Shown here piece after piece: positions 8,958 to 17,082 of a stretch of 64,000 nt of DNA. The stretch is from Solibacter sp039934035. GTDB lineage: Bacteria; Acidobacteriota; Terriglobia; Bryobacterales; Bryobacteraceae. The position numbers and the translations under genes were made by a program. The notes beneath the pieces were generated by a model, which did no database searches, had not been told where the DNA came from, and saw only the letters and a list, made by a program, of their open reading frames with translations. Every line of letters starts with the position of its first letter. Positions within the stretch are counted from its first letter, which is position 1. Where the stretch lies: assembly GCA_039934035.1 (NCBI GenBank), contig JBDTMZ010000006.1, positions 1 through 64,000 on the forward strand, given 5' to 3'.

Positions 8958-10229
8958 TCATCGCTTGCGGTAAATTCCGCCGCCGAGGGACCGCATCATC
9001 TTGCCCCACAGCGCCTGACTCAGTTCTTCGCCATCGTCGGCGTGGACGGGCACGACCTCGAGGTGCACGCCCGCCATCTCGTCGGTGGTGGCCGGACCCC
9101 ACTTGATGCGCGCGGGCGGCTGATTTGGATTGCGCGGATTCGCCGCCGAGTTGTCATAAGTGAATTCCATTTCGATGCGCGCATCCTCCGGCAGGCGGAT
9201 CGGCGCGGCGTAGCGGTACTGCCCCTGCCAATTGAAATTCCAGTCGGGAATGCGCAGCAGCGTGCGGCGCGAACCGTCCGGCAGCACGGCATACACGTAC
9301 ATGGTTTTGCACACGTAATGCGCGTGCGGAATGATGCCGATGGCATCGACATCCACCGGCAGCGTGAAGTGGTCGGTCACCTTGTAAGCCGCGTTGCCGG
9401 GCGGAATGTCGATGCGGTTCGACCCCAGCGCCACATCCATCAGGCGCCGCGCCGGAGGTTGCGCGGTGAAGTAGAGCGCCAGGCGCGTGCGGTCGGTTTC
9501 CGGCTTCCCGATGGGGTGATAGTGCACCTGCAGGACGAGGTCGCCGCCGCCATGGAACAGCACCGGAATATCGTCCGGCATGTGGAACGGCTGGGCGCCG
9601 GGAGTCCAGCCGCCCAGTCCGCGCGCGGGCAGAAAACCAGGCGTGCCGAAGCAGGAGTAGCCGCTCCCGGTATCGCGCCGGCGCGCGGTACGCGAGGTGT
9701 CCTGGAAGACGATCACGTGATGCACCGACCTGGTATTACCGGGCCGCACATCGATGGCGCGCACCCACGCGTCCCTGGCGGCGGGAGCCGGAATCACGAA
9801 GCAGCGGTAAAGGTCGGGACCGTCCGCCGGAACTTCGAACGGCGCCGGCATCACGGCTTCCAGGTCGGGCTTACCGAGCGCCCACCCCTCGCTGAATTTC
9901 GGCGGCGGCGGGGTTTCGCGGGGATTGCCCTCAGGCGCGCCCGCCGCCGCCCAGCGGGCCAGCAGCGCAATTTCCGCATCGCTCAATCGCGTTTCGTGCT
10001 GGAAGCGCGGGGCAGTGGGCAGCCATGGCGGCATGTACCGTTTAGCCGTCACGGCGGCGATGAGTTTGGCACGTTTGGCCGCCGTCGCGTAGCTCAGCAG
10101 CGGAAACGGCGCTACGCCGCCTTCGCGATGGCAGGCGGCGCAGCGCGCATACAGAAGCGGAGCGACATCGTGGGAGTAGGTGGGCGCCGTGGCCGAAAAG
10201 AAGAATGCCAGCAATCCCGCGATGCCCAT
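8958..10229 (-). CDS. Cytochrome c domain-copper type II monooxygenase-like protein
   Basis: A 423-residue exported protein. After a short hydrophobic N-terminus (about residues 1-14) comes one c-type heme site, CAACH at residues 30-34, with a distal PPW motif (YMPPWLPTAP). The rest resembles the copper type II ascorbate-dependent monooxygenase fold (PHM-like). It has HHVIVFQDT, LQVHYHPIGKPE and IPHAHYVCKTMYVY, which supply the histidines expected of copper sites. Related heme-plus-PHM proteins are common in Acidobacteria and Planctomycetes, with unknown substrates. The gap to the MddA-like gene upstream is 30 bp on the same strand, so the two may be co-transcribed. Domain assignment is from motif reading. 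Confidence 0.75.
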   Translation of the reverse strand: MGIAGLLAFFFSATAPTYSHDVAPLLYARCAACHREGGVAPFPLLSYATAAKRAKLIAAVTAKRYMPPWLPTAPRFQHETRLSDAEIALLARWAAAGAPEGNPRETPPPPKFSEGWALGKPDLEAVMPAPFEVPADGPDLYRCFVIPAPAARDAWVRAIDVRPGNTRSVHHVIVFQDTSRTARRRDTGSGYSCFGTPGFLPARGLGGWTPGAQPFHMPDDIPVLFHGGGDLVLQVHYHPIGKPETDRTRLALYFTAQPPARRLMDVALGSNRIDIPPGNAAYKVTDHFTLPVDVDAIGIIPHAHYVCKTMYVYAVLPDGSRRTLLRIPDWNFNWQGQYRYAAPIRLPEDARIEMEFTYDNSAANPRNPNQPPARIKWGPATTDEMAGVHLEVVPVHADDGEELSQALWGKMMRSLGGGIYRKR

Positions 10230-10259
10230 TCCCCTATTGTCGTTCAGGCAGCCAGGAGT

Positions 10260-11033
10260 TCAGGCTGCCGCGATCTTCCGCGGACGCGTCGCAGTGTCCG
10301 GCGTGACGTTGGGAGTCAGCGTGGGCACGATCATCGGTACCTGCTTCCGGTAGTTACGGTACCTCTCGCCGTGAATCGCGACCAGGTCGGACTCCTCAAA
10401 CTGGATGGCGATCAGGATGTAGGTCGTGGTCATCACGGCGAAGAAGAGGTGCGCCGCCGTCATCAACGGCGCGCTCCAGAAAGTCAGCACCCAGCCGACA
10501 TACAAAGGATGCCGCACGAAGCGGTAGAAGAAGGGCGTGCGAAACTCCAGGTGCGTGTACTCGCGGCCCATCAGGTAGAGCGTCACCTGGCGCATGCCAA
10601 AGAGGTCGAAGTGGTTGATCAGGAATGTGCTCACCAGCACGATCAGCAGGCCCACCGCGAACAGCGCGTACAGCAGCGTCTCACCCGGACCGCCTTGCAG
10701 ATCCCAGACCACGCCGCCGACGGGTTGCCACTCGCGGAACAGGAAAATCAGCGCCAGGCTGGAGAGCAGCACGTAGGTGCTGCGCTCGACGGGTTCCGGT
10801 ACGACGCGCGTCCACGCGCGCTTGAACCACGGACGCGCCATCACGCTATGCTGCACGGCGAACAGCGCCAGCAGCCCGGCGTCGATGGCCAGGGCTCCCA
10901 GGGCGGAACCGGACGCCGTGGAATCGATTGAGTTGGGCAGGATGTTCCCCAGGAATCCCACCGAGTATAAAAGGCTCACGAGGAATATGGCGTAGCACAG
11001 CAGGCCATAGGTAAAGACGGCAATTCGTTTCAT
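10260..11033 (-). CDS. mddA: Methanethiol S-methyltransferase-like integral membrane protein (NnrU/ICMT superfamily)
   Basis: A 257-residue multi-pass membrane protein starting MKRIAVFTYGLLCYA, preceded by GGAGGTG 8 nt upstream of the ATG at 11033; the open frame extends further but this ribosome site fixes the start. The C-terminal half holds the isoprenylcysteine-methyltransferase-like signature RFVRHPLYVGW and FEESDLVAIHGERYRNYRK. The whole protein fits MddA, which methylates methanethiol to dimethyl sulfide using S-adenosylmethionine. Known relatives with other small-molecule or protein thiol substrates cannot be ruled out. It is upstream of, and probably co-transcribed with, the cytochrome/copper protein. 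Confidence 0.75.
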   Translation of the reverse strand: MKRIAVFTYGLLCYAIFLVSLLYSVGFLGNILPNSIDSTASGSALGALAIDAGLLALFAVQHSVMARPWFKRAWTRVVPEPVERSTYVLLSSLALIFLFREWQPVGGVVWDLQGGPGETLLYALFAVGLLIVLVSTFLINHFDLFGMRQVTLYLMGREYTHLEFRTPFFYRFVRHPLYVGWVLTFWSAPLMTAAHLFFAVMTTTYILIAIQFEESDLVAIHGERYRNYRKQVPMIVPTLTPNVTPDTATRPRKIAAA

Positions 11034-11141
11034 ACAGTGCACCTCCGGCGAGCGCCCGTTTGGTCGCTCCTGGTAACACATGCGTAAATGGGCTGCAAAA
11101 GAATATCGGAGAGGCAATGGAATTCGGAAGAATCGCCGCGT

Positions 11142-12344
11142 TCACTGTGTGAGCGAATCGCCGCGGCGTTCCACCAGGGTCACCAGCCACGCCGCAGTCA
11201 AGCTGAGCACCACCAGCAGTCCGAGGCCGGCCCGCAGCGAGGTCATTTCGGAGAGCAGTCCAATCGCCGGCGGTCCCACCAGAAAGCCGAGATAGCCGAG
11301 GCCGCTGACGGTGGCGACGCCCGCGCCCTGGCTGATGCCGCGAATGCGTCCGCCGGCGGCGAACACCAGCGGGATGATCGAGGAGAAACCCGCGCCCGCG
11401 GCGGCGAACCCGGGCAGCGCCCACACGGGGGAGTGCACCAGCAGTGCGAAACTTAGTCCCACCGCCGCCAGCGTTCCGCCATAGCGAATGGTAGCGGCGC
11501 GGCCGATGCGTAAGGCGATAGCATCGCCCGCCAGACGGAAGATTGCCATCGCCGCGGAGAATACGGCGTACCCCACCGGCGCCAGGCCCGGACTCGCGCC
11601 CAGCACCTGCCTCAGGTACACGCCTGTCCAATCCGCAATCGCGCCTTCCGAAAGAAAGATGCAGAATCCGATGGCGCAGAGCGCGAGCAGGGCCGGCGGC
11701 ACGCGCCGCAAATTCAAGCGCCCGGCGCGCGCCGCAGTGCTGTCATGAGTCTCCGCGAGCAGTGGCGTGGTGAGCAGGGCGAAGGCCGACAGCAGCACGG
11801 CCGCCCACGCCATGTGAGCGCCTGCCGGGATGCCGTATCCCGCGATCCAGGCGCCCGCCGTCGCGCCCAGGATTCCGCCGACACTGAACATCGCGTGAAA
11901 GCGCGAAATGGCCGGCGAGCCGAGGAACTTTTCGGTGGCCACCGCCTGCGCGTTCATGGCGACATCGTTGGCGCCGGCCATGGCGCCGTAGGCCAGCAGC
12001 GCCACGAACAGCGAGAGCGCGTCGTTCGCCAGCGGAATTGCCAGCAGCGAAAGCGCGAAGCCAAGCGCCGTCCAGCGCGCGACGGCGCGACTGCCGCGGC
12101 GCACTACCAGCGCGCCGCATAGCGGGATGGCCGTCACGCTGCCAACCGCCGTTCCCAACAGCCCGAAACCCAGTGCGCCATCGCCCAAATGCAGCGACGC
12201 TTTCACCGAGGCGATGCGCGACACCCAGGTCGAGACCACCAGGCCGTGCACCAGGAAACACGCCATCACTCCCCAGAAGGCGCGGCGCTGCGCGGCACGC
12301 CCGGCGTCGTAAGCAGCGGGGAGCGTCACTTCCATCGCGCCCAT
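11142..12344 (-). CDS. MFS transporter
   Basis: A 400-residue major facilitator with about 12 hydrophobic segments in two halves. Typical features are a charged loop after helix 2 (VRRGSRAVARWTALG) and the GAMAGANDVAMNAQAV stretch found in the subgroup related to fucose permease-like and putative sugar or drug transporters. The substrate is unknown. Its ATG directly follows the stop of the HAD phosphatase gene (adjacent codons), so the two are translationally coupled. A second possible start (MEVTLP) lies three codons in. Confidence 0.85.
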   Translation of the reverse strand: MGAMEVTLPAAYDAGRAAQRRAFWGVMACFLVHGLVVSTWVSRIASVKASLHLGDGALGFGLLGTAVGSVTAIPLCGALVVRRGSRAVARWTALGFALSLLAIPLANDALSLFVALLAYGAMAGANDVAMNAQAVATEKFLGSPAISRFHAMFSVGGILGATAGAWIAGYGIPAGAHMAWAAVLLSAFALLTTPLLAETHDSTAARAGRLNLRRVPPALLALCAIGFCIFLSEGAIADWTGVYLRQVLGASPGLAPVGYAVFSAAMAIFRLAGDAIALRIGRAATIRYGGTLAAVGLSFALLVHSPVWALPGFAAAGAGFSSIIPLVFAAGGRIRGISQGAGVATVSGLGYLGFLVGPPAIGLLSEMTSLRAGLGLLVVLSLTAAWLVTLVERRGDSLTQ

Positions 12345-13175
12345 TTAGTTCGCGGCCGCCTGCCCGCCGGTTTCCGGCGCGGACGCCATCATGGTGATGG
12401 TATCGGTGCGCACCTTCTCCCACTCGCTGAGGGTGAAGCCGTGGGCGGCGAAGAAGGTCCGTATGCGCGCGCTGTTCCAGCCCAGCACATCCTCCAGCAC
12501 CGGCACCAGCACCGAAAGCGCATCGTCGCTCAAAATGCTGCGGCTGGCGACTTCGCGGATATAGCGATTCTCCGAGACCGCAATCGTCAAACCACCGATG
12601 TGGTTGACGTGCAGCATGACGTGAAGGTCGCTCGAACCATCGCCGACATATACGATGCGATCCTGCCCCAGTCCTTGCGCGGCCCGCAATTCCTCCACCA
12701 CCGCGACCTTGCCGTAACCCGCCGGCAGCCGTACGATTGAGGCGATCTCGCCGCTCGCCGGGTCATAACGGAAGCGCGTGCCGATAATGTGATCGGGCGC
12801 GACGATTCCCTCCAGCGCCGACTGTACGATTTCCTCCGGTGCCGCCGACACCACATAGAAAGCGAACTCGTGGCCTTCGAGATTGGCGAGCAGTTCCACC
12901 AGCCGGGGAATGTTGGATTTCAGGCGTATGCGCTTTCCCGCTTCAATCAAATGTTCGCGCCGTACTTTGCGGAAATCCGGATCGTGGAGCAGGAGATACG
13001 CGAGTTCGCCGCCCTGTTGCACCAGGTGAATGTCCGAGAGCCCTGCCACGCGCCGGCCAAAATCGAAATTGCCCGTCATTTCGGCCAGCACATGGCCGGA
13101 ATCATGAAAGCTCAGCGTCTGGTCAAAATCGCTGACCAGCAGGTAGCGTTTCGAAGTTCCGTTGAAGTCTGTCAT
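12345..13175 (-). CDS. HAD-family phosphatase (phosphoserine phosphatase-like)
   Basis: A 276-residue HAD hydrolase starting MTDFNGTSKRYLLV at 13175, with GGAG 5-8 nt upstream. Motif I is DFDQT near residue 17 (the nucleophile aspartate is the first D), motif II lies around FYVVSAAPEE, and motif III/IV is YVGDGSSDLHVM. The layout fits SerB-like phosphatases with a helical cap; the natural substrate (phosphoserine, sugar phosphate or other) is not decidable. It forms an operon with the MFS transporter downstream and is divergent from a GntR-type regulator, so control by that regulator and an effector-linked role are plausible inferences. Confidence 0.85.
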   Translation of the reverse strand: MTDFNGTSKRYLLVSDFDQTLSFHDSGHVLAEMTGNFDFGRRVAGLSDIHLVQQGGELAYLLLHDPDFRKVRREHLIEAGKRIRLKSNIPRLVELLANLEGHEFAFYVVSAAPEEIVQSALEGIVAPDHIIGTRFRYDPASGEIASIVRLPAGYGKVAVVEELRAAQGLGQDRIVYVGDGSSDLHVMLHVNHIGGLTIAVSENRYIREVASRSILSDDALSVLVPVLEDVLGWNSARIRTFFAAHGFTLSEWEKVRTDTITMMASAPETGGQAAAN

Positions 13176-13288
13176 AGGAGTCTCCTTTATTCCATTCGTA
13201 AACAACGTCTGGGCGGGGACGCGTGGGGAAAACCGGCGAGGGCCATGCAACGTAGCAGCGTCATCCATACTGCATTGGATGAGGTCCC

Positions 13289-13294
13289 AGTATA
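13289..13294 (-). promoter_or_regulatory. Candidate -10 box for the HAD-MFS operon
   Basis: TATACT on the minus strand, about 115 bp upstream of the HAD start. A 17-18 bp spacing places the -35 region against the inverted repeat at 13316-13335, so a protein bound there would block this promoter. The -35 sequence itself is not canonical. Confidence 0.35.
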
Positions 13295-13315
13295 GCAGGT
13301 TGCGGCAGCGGGCCG

Positions 13316-13335
13316 AAAGCTGATATAACAGCTTT
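13316..13335. promoter_or_regulatory. Candidate operator of the GntR/LacI-type regulator
   Basis: AAAGCTG and CAGCTTT form a perfect 7-bp inverted repeat separated by six A/T bases, ending 2 bp before the regulator's ATG. A TATAAC hexamer (13324-13329) sits inside it. The position fits autoregulation and control of the divergent HAD-MFS operon. Confidence 0.6.
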
Positions 13336-13337
13336 GC

Positions 13338-14429
13338 ATGCCCCCTCACGAAACTGCCAAGCCGCTGTACGCCAGAATCCGCGAACGCCTGGAGCGCGAC
13401 ATCGCGCTGAGCCGCTATGCGCCGGGCCAGAAATTCCCCAGTGAAGCGGCCCTGGTGCAGCGGTTCGGCGCTTCGCGTATTACCGTGGGGCGGGCGGTGC
13501 GCGACTTGCAGCAGCGCGGACTACTCAAGCGCGTCGCCGGCTCCGGCACTTATGTCAGCGCACCCGACCCGCCGGCGCGCGAGGGGCTGCTCTTTGGATT
13601 GGTCATCCCCAACTTGGGCGAGACGGAGATCTTCGAACCGATCTGCCAGGGCATCGCCGCCGCGCCGGAAGCGCGTAGTCACGCGCTCTTGTGGGCCCAC
13701 GCCGAACAGCGCGGCGCATCGCGCGAGGAACAGGCGTTGGCGCTGGCCCGCGATTGCATCGCACGCCGGGTTGCCGGCGTCTTCTTCGCTCCGCTGGAGT
13801 TCAGCGCGCACAGTGCCGAAATCAACGTGCGAGTGCTGAAACTGCTGAAGGCCGCGGGGATTGCCGTGGTGTTGCTGGATCGCCGGCCGGAAGATGCTGC
13901 CGCGCGCCGCGGCTGCGACCTGGTGGGAATCGACAACCACCGCGCCGGCTTCCTCGCCACCTCGCACCTGCTCGGGTTGGGAGCGCGGCGTGTGGGCTTC
14001 GTCCGCGTCGAAGGACAAGCGGCCACCGTGAAGGAGCGCGTCCGCGGCTATCGCGACGCGCTGGATGGCGCGCCGCCGGCGATGCTCACCATGCGTTCGC
14101 TGCAAGCCATCGACTTCACGCCGCAAGCCCGGGAGTGCGACGCCTTTGTGTGCGCCAACGACCGGGTGGCCGGCGGCTGGATGCAGACGCTGCTGGCGCA
14201 TGGCGTCCGCATACCGGGGGGCGCACGCATGGTGGGAATCGACGACGTGAATTACGCGGCGCTGCTGCCCGTCCCGCTCACCACGGTGCGCCAGCCCTGC
14301 CGCGAAATCGGCGAGACGGCCATGCGCGCCATGCTGGAACGGCTGGAGCATCCCAAAATGCTCGCGCGCGACATTCTGCTCGAATGCGCGCTGGTGATTC
14401 GCAAATCATGCGGCGCGCCGCCCGCCTGA
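13338..14429 (+). CDS. GntR-type transcriptional regulator with LacI-like effector domain
   Basis: A 363-residue regulator. Residues about 6-75 are a GntR winged helix (LYARIRERLERDIALSRYAPGQ, SEAALVQRFGASRITV, RGLLKRVAGSGTYV). Residues about 85-355 are a periplasmic-binding-like domain of the LacI/GalR type (LLFGLVIPNL, VLLDRRPED, VGIDNHRAG, GFVRVEGQ, VGIDDVNYA). Regulators with this AraR-like architecture usually bind a sugar and repress sugar-use genes. The divergent HAD phosphatase and MFS transporter are the likely targets. The perfect inverted repeat directly before its start and the embedded -10-like box suggest autorepression and an mRNA with almost no leader. Confidence 0.88.
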   Translation: MPPHETAKPLYARIRERLERDIALSRYAPGQKFPSEAALVQRFGASRITVGRAVRDLQQRGLLKRVAGSGTYVSAPDPPAREGLLFGLVIPNLGETEIFEPICQGIAAAPEARSHALLWAHAEQRGASREEQALALARDCIARRVAGVFFAPLEFSAHSAEINVRVLKLLKAAGIAVVLLDRRPEDAAARRGCDLVGIDNHRAGFLATSHLLGLGARRVGFVRVEGQAATVKERVRGYRDALDGAPPAMLTMRSLQAIDFTPQARECDAFVCANDRVAGGWMQTLLAHGVRIPGGARMVGIDDVNYAALLPVPLTTVRQPCREIGETAMRAMLERLEHPKMLARDILLECALVIRKSCGAPPA

Positions 14430-14430
14430 G

Positions 14431-15288
14431 CTACTGCGCCAAGTCGAGCAACTGGCGTCCGCAAATCATGCTGGCCTCATGCTTGTCGCCGCCGGGACCG
14501 CCCCAGTGCGTTTCCAGACTGAGCCAGCCCTGGTAGCCGCCGGCCTTGAGGGCGCCGACCTGCGCGGGCCAGCCCACCACGCCTTCGCCGAGCGGGCACC
14601 ACACAGGCTTGTGGCCGTCCATGGTGCAATCTTTGGCGTGCACGTGGGCAATGCGCGCCAGCGGCAGTTTGCGGAAGCCATCGGGAAACGCTTTTTCGCC
14701 CGCGACCACGGCGTTCGCCGGATCCCAAACCACCTTCAGGTTCGGATGCTCGAGCGCGGCCAGCACGCGGGCGGTCTCCTGCGCCGTGCCGATGTTGCAG
14801 GCATGCTCGTTTTCAAGGCCGATGATCACGCCGTGCGTGGCCGCCTGTTCGGCCAGGTCGCGCAGGGCCGCTACGATGCGCTCGAAGCAGGCGTCGGGAT
14901 CGACCGTGCGCCAATAGGAAAACACACGAATGATTTTCGCCCCCGTCCGATCGGCGATCTCGAAGGCGCGCGCGGTCAGGCGCGGCTGGTCGGCGAAGGT
15001 GTGCCGGGAGGCAAACATGTCCTGCTGGAAGCGGGCATCCACGTCCGGCGAATCGGGCAGCACGCACTTCAGCAGCGGCGAGGCGATGGAGAGAATCTCC
15101 AATCCGCCGCCCTGCACGATGGCGATGGCGCGCGCCAACTCTTCGTCGCTCAGGTCCACGATATTCCTGCCGAATACCATGCGCAGTTCGGCTCCGATCA
15201 TGCCCAATTGCGACATGGAGCGTACGGCGATTTCGATGTCCGGCGAAAACTCGTCGGTAATGGCGGCTACGGGAAAATGTGCAGGCAT
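14431..15288 (-). CDS. Sugar phosphate isomerase/epimerase family protein (TIM barrel)
   Basis: A 285-residue xylose-isomerase-like TIM barrel. Likely metal ligands are visible in order: Glu in GLENEHACN, Asp in VVWDPANAV, His in HVHAKD and Glu in LSLETHWGG. These proteins isomerise or epimerise sugars or cyclitols, or act as dehydratases; the substrate is not known. It converges with the GntR regulator gene (2-bp gap). A perfect TATAAT at 15302-15297 sits 8 nt before the ATG, with no ribosome site, so the transcript is probably leaderless. Confidence 0.85.
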   Translation of the reverse strand: MPAHFPVAAITDEFSPDIEIAVRSMSQLGMIGAELRMVFGRNIVDLSDEELARAIAIVQGGGLEILSIASPLLKCVLPDSPDVDARFQQDMFASRHTFADQPRLTARAFEIADRTGAKIIRVFSYWRTVDPDACFERIVAALRDLAEQAATHGVIIGLENEHACNIGTAQETARVLAALEHPNLKVVWDPANAVVAGEKAFPDGFRKLPLARIAHVHAKDCTMDGHKPVWCPLGEGVVGWPAQVGALKAGGYQGWLSLETHWGGPGGDKHEASMICGRQLLDLAQ

Positions 15289-15296
15289 GAACGCTC

Positions 15297-15302
15297 ATTA
15301 TA
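15297..15302 (-). promoter_or_regulatory. Consensus -10 box 8 nt upstream of the isomerase start
   Basis: TATAAT on the minus strand, ending 8 nt before ATG at 15288. With usual -10 to start-site spacing, transcription begins at the start codon or 1-2 nt before it. Confidence 0.45.
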
Positions 15303-15353
15303 AAGCCGCGAGTGCCGGGGACTACGCCGTGTCCGGATGCGAGAATAACAGGG

Positions 15354-16529
15354 ATGCCCAGTATCGCCAGTTCCGTTCAAAGCGTGCCGCGCTCGCGCAT
15401 ACGCGAACTCGCCGAAATCGCCATGACCATGGACGGCGTGCTCCGCCTGTATTTCGGCGAGAGCAATCTCCCCACGCCGGAGTACATCAAACAGGCCGCC
15501 AACCGGGCCCTGGCTGATGGCTTCACCTTTTATACCGAGAACGCCGGCCTGTCTTCGCTGCGCCGCGCGCTGGCCGAAAACTACTGCCGTCTGCAGGGCG
15601 TTACGCTGGACCCCGCGACCGAGATCGTGGTCACCGCGAGCGGCGTGCAGGCGCTGCATCTCGGCATTCGCTGCGTGCTCAATCCGGGCGACGAGGCCAT
15701 CGTGCTGACACCGGCGTGGCCCAACGGACCGTGCAGCATCATGATGGCGAACGCCACCGTGCGCGAGGTGCCGCATCCCCTGGTGGACGGCCGTTACACG
15801 CTGGATTTCAAGGCGCTGGAGGCTGCCGTGACTCCACGCACGCGGCTACTGCTGTACACCTCGCCTTCTAATCCGCTGGGCTGGGTGGCGCGCGAGGAAG
15901 AACAGCAGGGGCTGCTCGATTTTGCGCGCCGCCACAATCTATGGTTGATGGCGGACGAAGTCTACGACCGTCTCTATTACGCCGGCCGCGAGTTGGGCGA
16001 CCCCGTCCCATCCATCCTGAAGAAGGCGACGCGGGACGATGCCGTCATGGTGGTGCATTCCTTCTCGAAGACCTACTGCATGACGGGCTGGCGGGTAGGG
16101 TGGTTGGTGGCGCGGCGCGACCTTGCGGAGAAGGCCACGCAACTCAACGAGTTCATCATCTCCCACGCGCCCACCTTCGCACAGAAGGCTGCGGAGACGG
16201 CGCTGGCCGAGGGGGAACCTGAAGTCCACCGGATGCTGGCCAATCTGAAAGCCAATCGCGATCTTTGCCTGGAAGCACTGCGCGGTTTGCCAGGCGTCAC
16301 CGTACCCAAGCCGGATGGTGCTTTCTATCTCTTCCCTAAGATCGAGGGACTTACCGATTCGTTTGGCTTTTGCGGGCGCCTGTTGGAAGAGACGCGCGTC
16401 GGGCTGGCCCCCGGCGTGGCGTTTGGCGCGGGTGGGGAAGGGTCGGTCCGCATCTGTTATGCCGCGGAACGGGGTATCCTGGAACCTGCGATGGAACGCT
16501 TGACCAAGTTCCTGCGGTCCTATGTTTGA
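15354..16529 (+). CDS. PLP-dependent aminotransferase, class I/II
   Basis: A 391-residue fold-type I aminotransferase beginning MPSIASSVQSVPRSRI; the frame opens earlier, but this ATG is where family-like sequence begins. The pyridoxal phosphate lysine is in HSFSKTYCMTGWRVGW. Other landmarks are LYTSPSNPLGWVA, MADEVYDRLYY and the C-terminal RICYAAE arginine that binds the carboxylate. It transfers an amino group between an amino acid and a 2-oxoacid. Resemblance is to the aspartate/aromatic aminotransferase group, but specificity is not assignable. The genes on both sides are on different operons. Confidence 0.88.
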   Translation: MPSIASSVQSVPRSRIRELAEIAMTMDGVLRLYFGESNLPTPEYIKQAANRALADGFTFYTENAGLSSLRRALAENYCRLQGVTLDPATEIVVTASGVQALHLGIRCVLNPGDEAIVLTPAWPNGPCSIMMANATVREVPHPLVDGRYTLDFKALEAAVTPRTRLLLYTSPSNPLGWVAREEEQQGLLDFARRHNLWLMADEVYDRLYYAGRELGDPVPSILKKATRDDAVMVVHSFSKTYCMTGWRVGWLVARRDLAEKATQLNEFIISHAPTFAQKAAETALAEGEPEVHRMLANLKANRDLCLEALRGLPGVTVPKPDGAFYLFPKIEGLTDSFGFCGRLLEETRVGLAPGVAFGAGGEGSVRICYAAERGILEPAMERLTKFLRSYV

Positions 16530-16562
16530 GACTTGCATTTCGGTAACGCGCGAGGAGAACTT

Positions 16563-16973
16563 ATGATTAAGGGCTTCAAAGAGTTTTTGCTTAAGCACGG
16601 TGTTTTGGCGCTAGCGGTTGCCGTGATTGTCGGAGGCGCTGTCGGCAAAGTGGTGTCGTCCCTTGCCGCGGACATCATCATGCCGTTGATCGGCCTCGCC
16701 ATCCCCGGGGGTGAGTGGCGCAACGCGAAACTGGTGCTCAGCACTGCGGTCGGGCCGGATGGCAAGGAAGTGGTGAACGCCATCAACTACGGCACCTTCC
16801 TGGGCTCCGTGATCGATTTCTTGATTATCGCGTTCGTGGTGTACATGATTACCAAAGCGTTGATCAAGGAAGCTCCCGCGGCCCCGCCCGCGCCCTCCAA
16901 GAACTGCCCGCGCTGCAAGGAAGCGGTCGCCATCGACGCCACGAAGTGCAAGTTCTGCACCGCCGATATGTAG
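16563..16973 (+). CDS. mscL: Large-conductance mechanosensitive channel MscL with C-terminal zinc ribbon
   Basis: A 136-residue MscL. The conserved N-terminus IKGFKEFLLKHGVLALAVAVIVG leads into TM1 (GGAVGKVVSSLAADIIMPLIG), then a periplasmic loop, then TM2 (about residues 78-100, NYGTFLGSVIDFLIIAFVVYMITK). It is a pentameric pore that opens under hypo-osmotic membrane tension. Instead of ending in the usual charged helix, it finishes with a two-CxxC zinc-ribbon-like tail (CPRCKEAV, then CKFC). GAGGAG 6-10 nt upstream of ATG 16563 fixes the start. Confidence 0.95.
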   Translation: MIKGFKEFLLKHGVLALAVAVIVGGAVGKVVSSLAADIIMPLIGLAIPGGEWRNAKLVLSTAVGPDGKEVVNAINYGTFLGSVIDFLIIAFVVYMITKALIKEAPAAPPAPSKNCPRCKEAVAIDATKCKFCTADM

Positions 16974-17082
16974 GCACGGAACTGACAGCGATCCGTCCGG
17001 TTTAGCCACAGCCTTTTGCGCACCCCGCGATTTTGCGGCGGTCTTCGAGCCGTGCGCGATCGACGCTGAGGGACCGCCCGCG

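Noticed and set aside
7175..10931. Long plus-strand frames opposite the acyl-CoA synthetase and monooxygenase genes
   Set aside because: Arg/His-rich shadows of strongly supported minus-strand genes.
17020..17045. CCGC/GCGG near the mscL 3' end as a terminator
   Set aside because: A 4-bp stem with a TTTT in the loop rather than after it.
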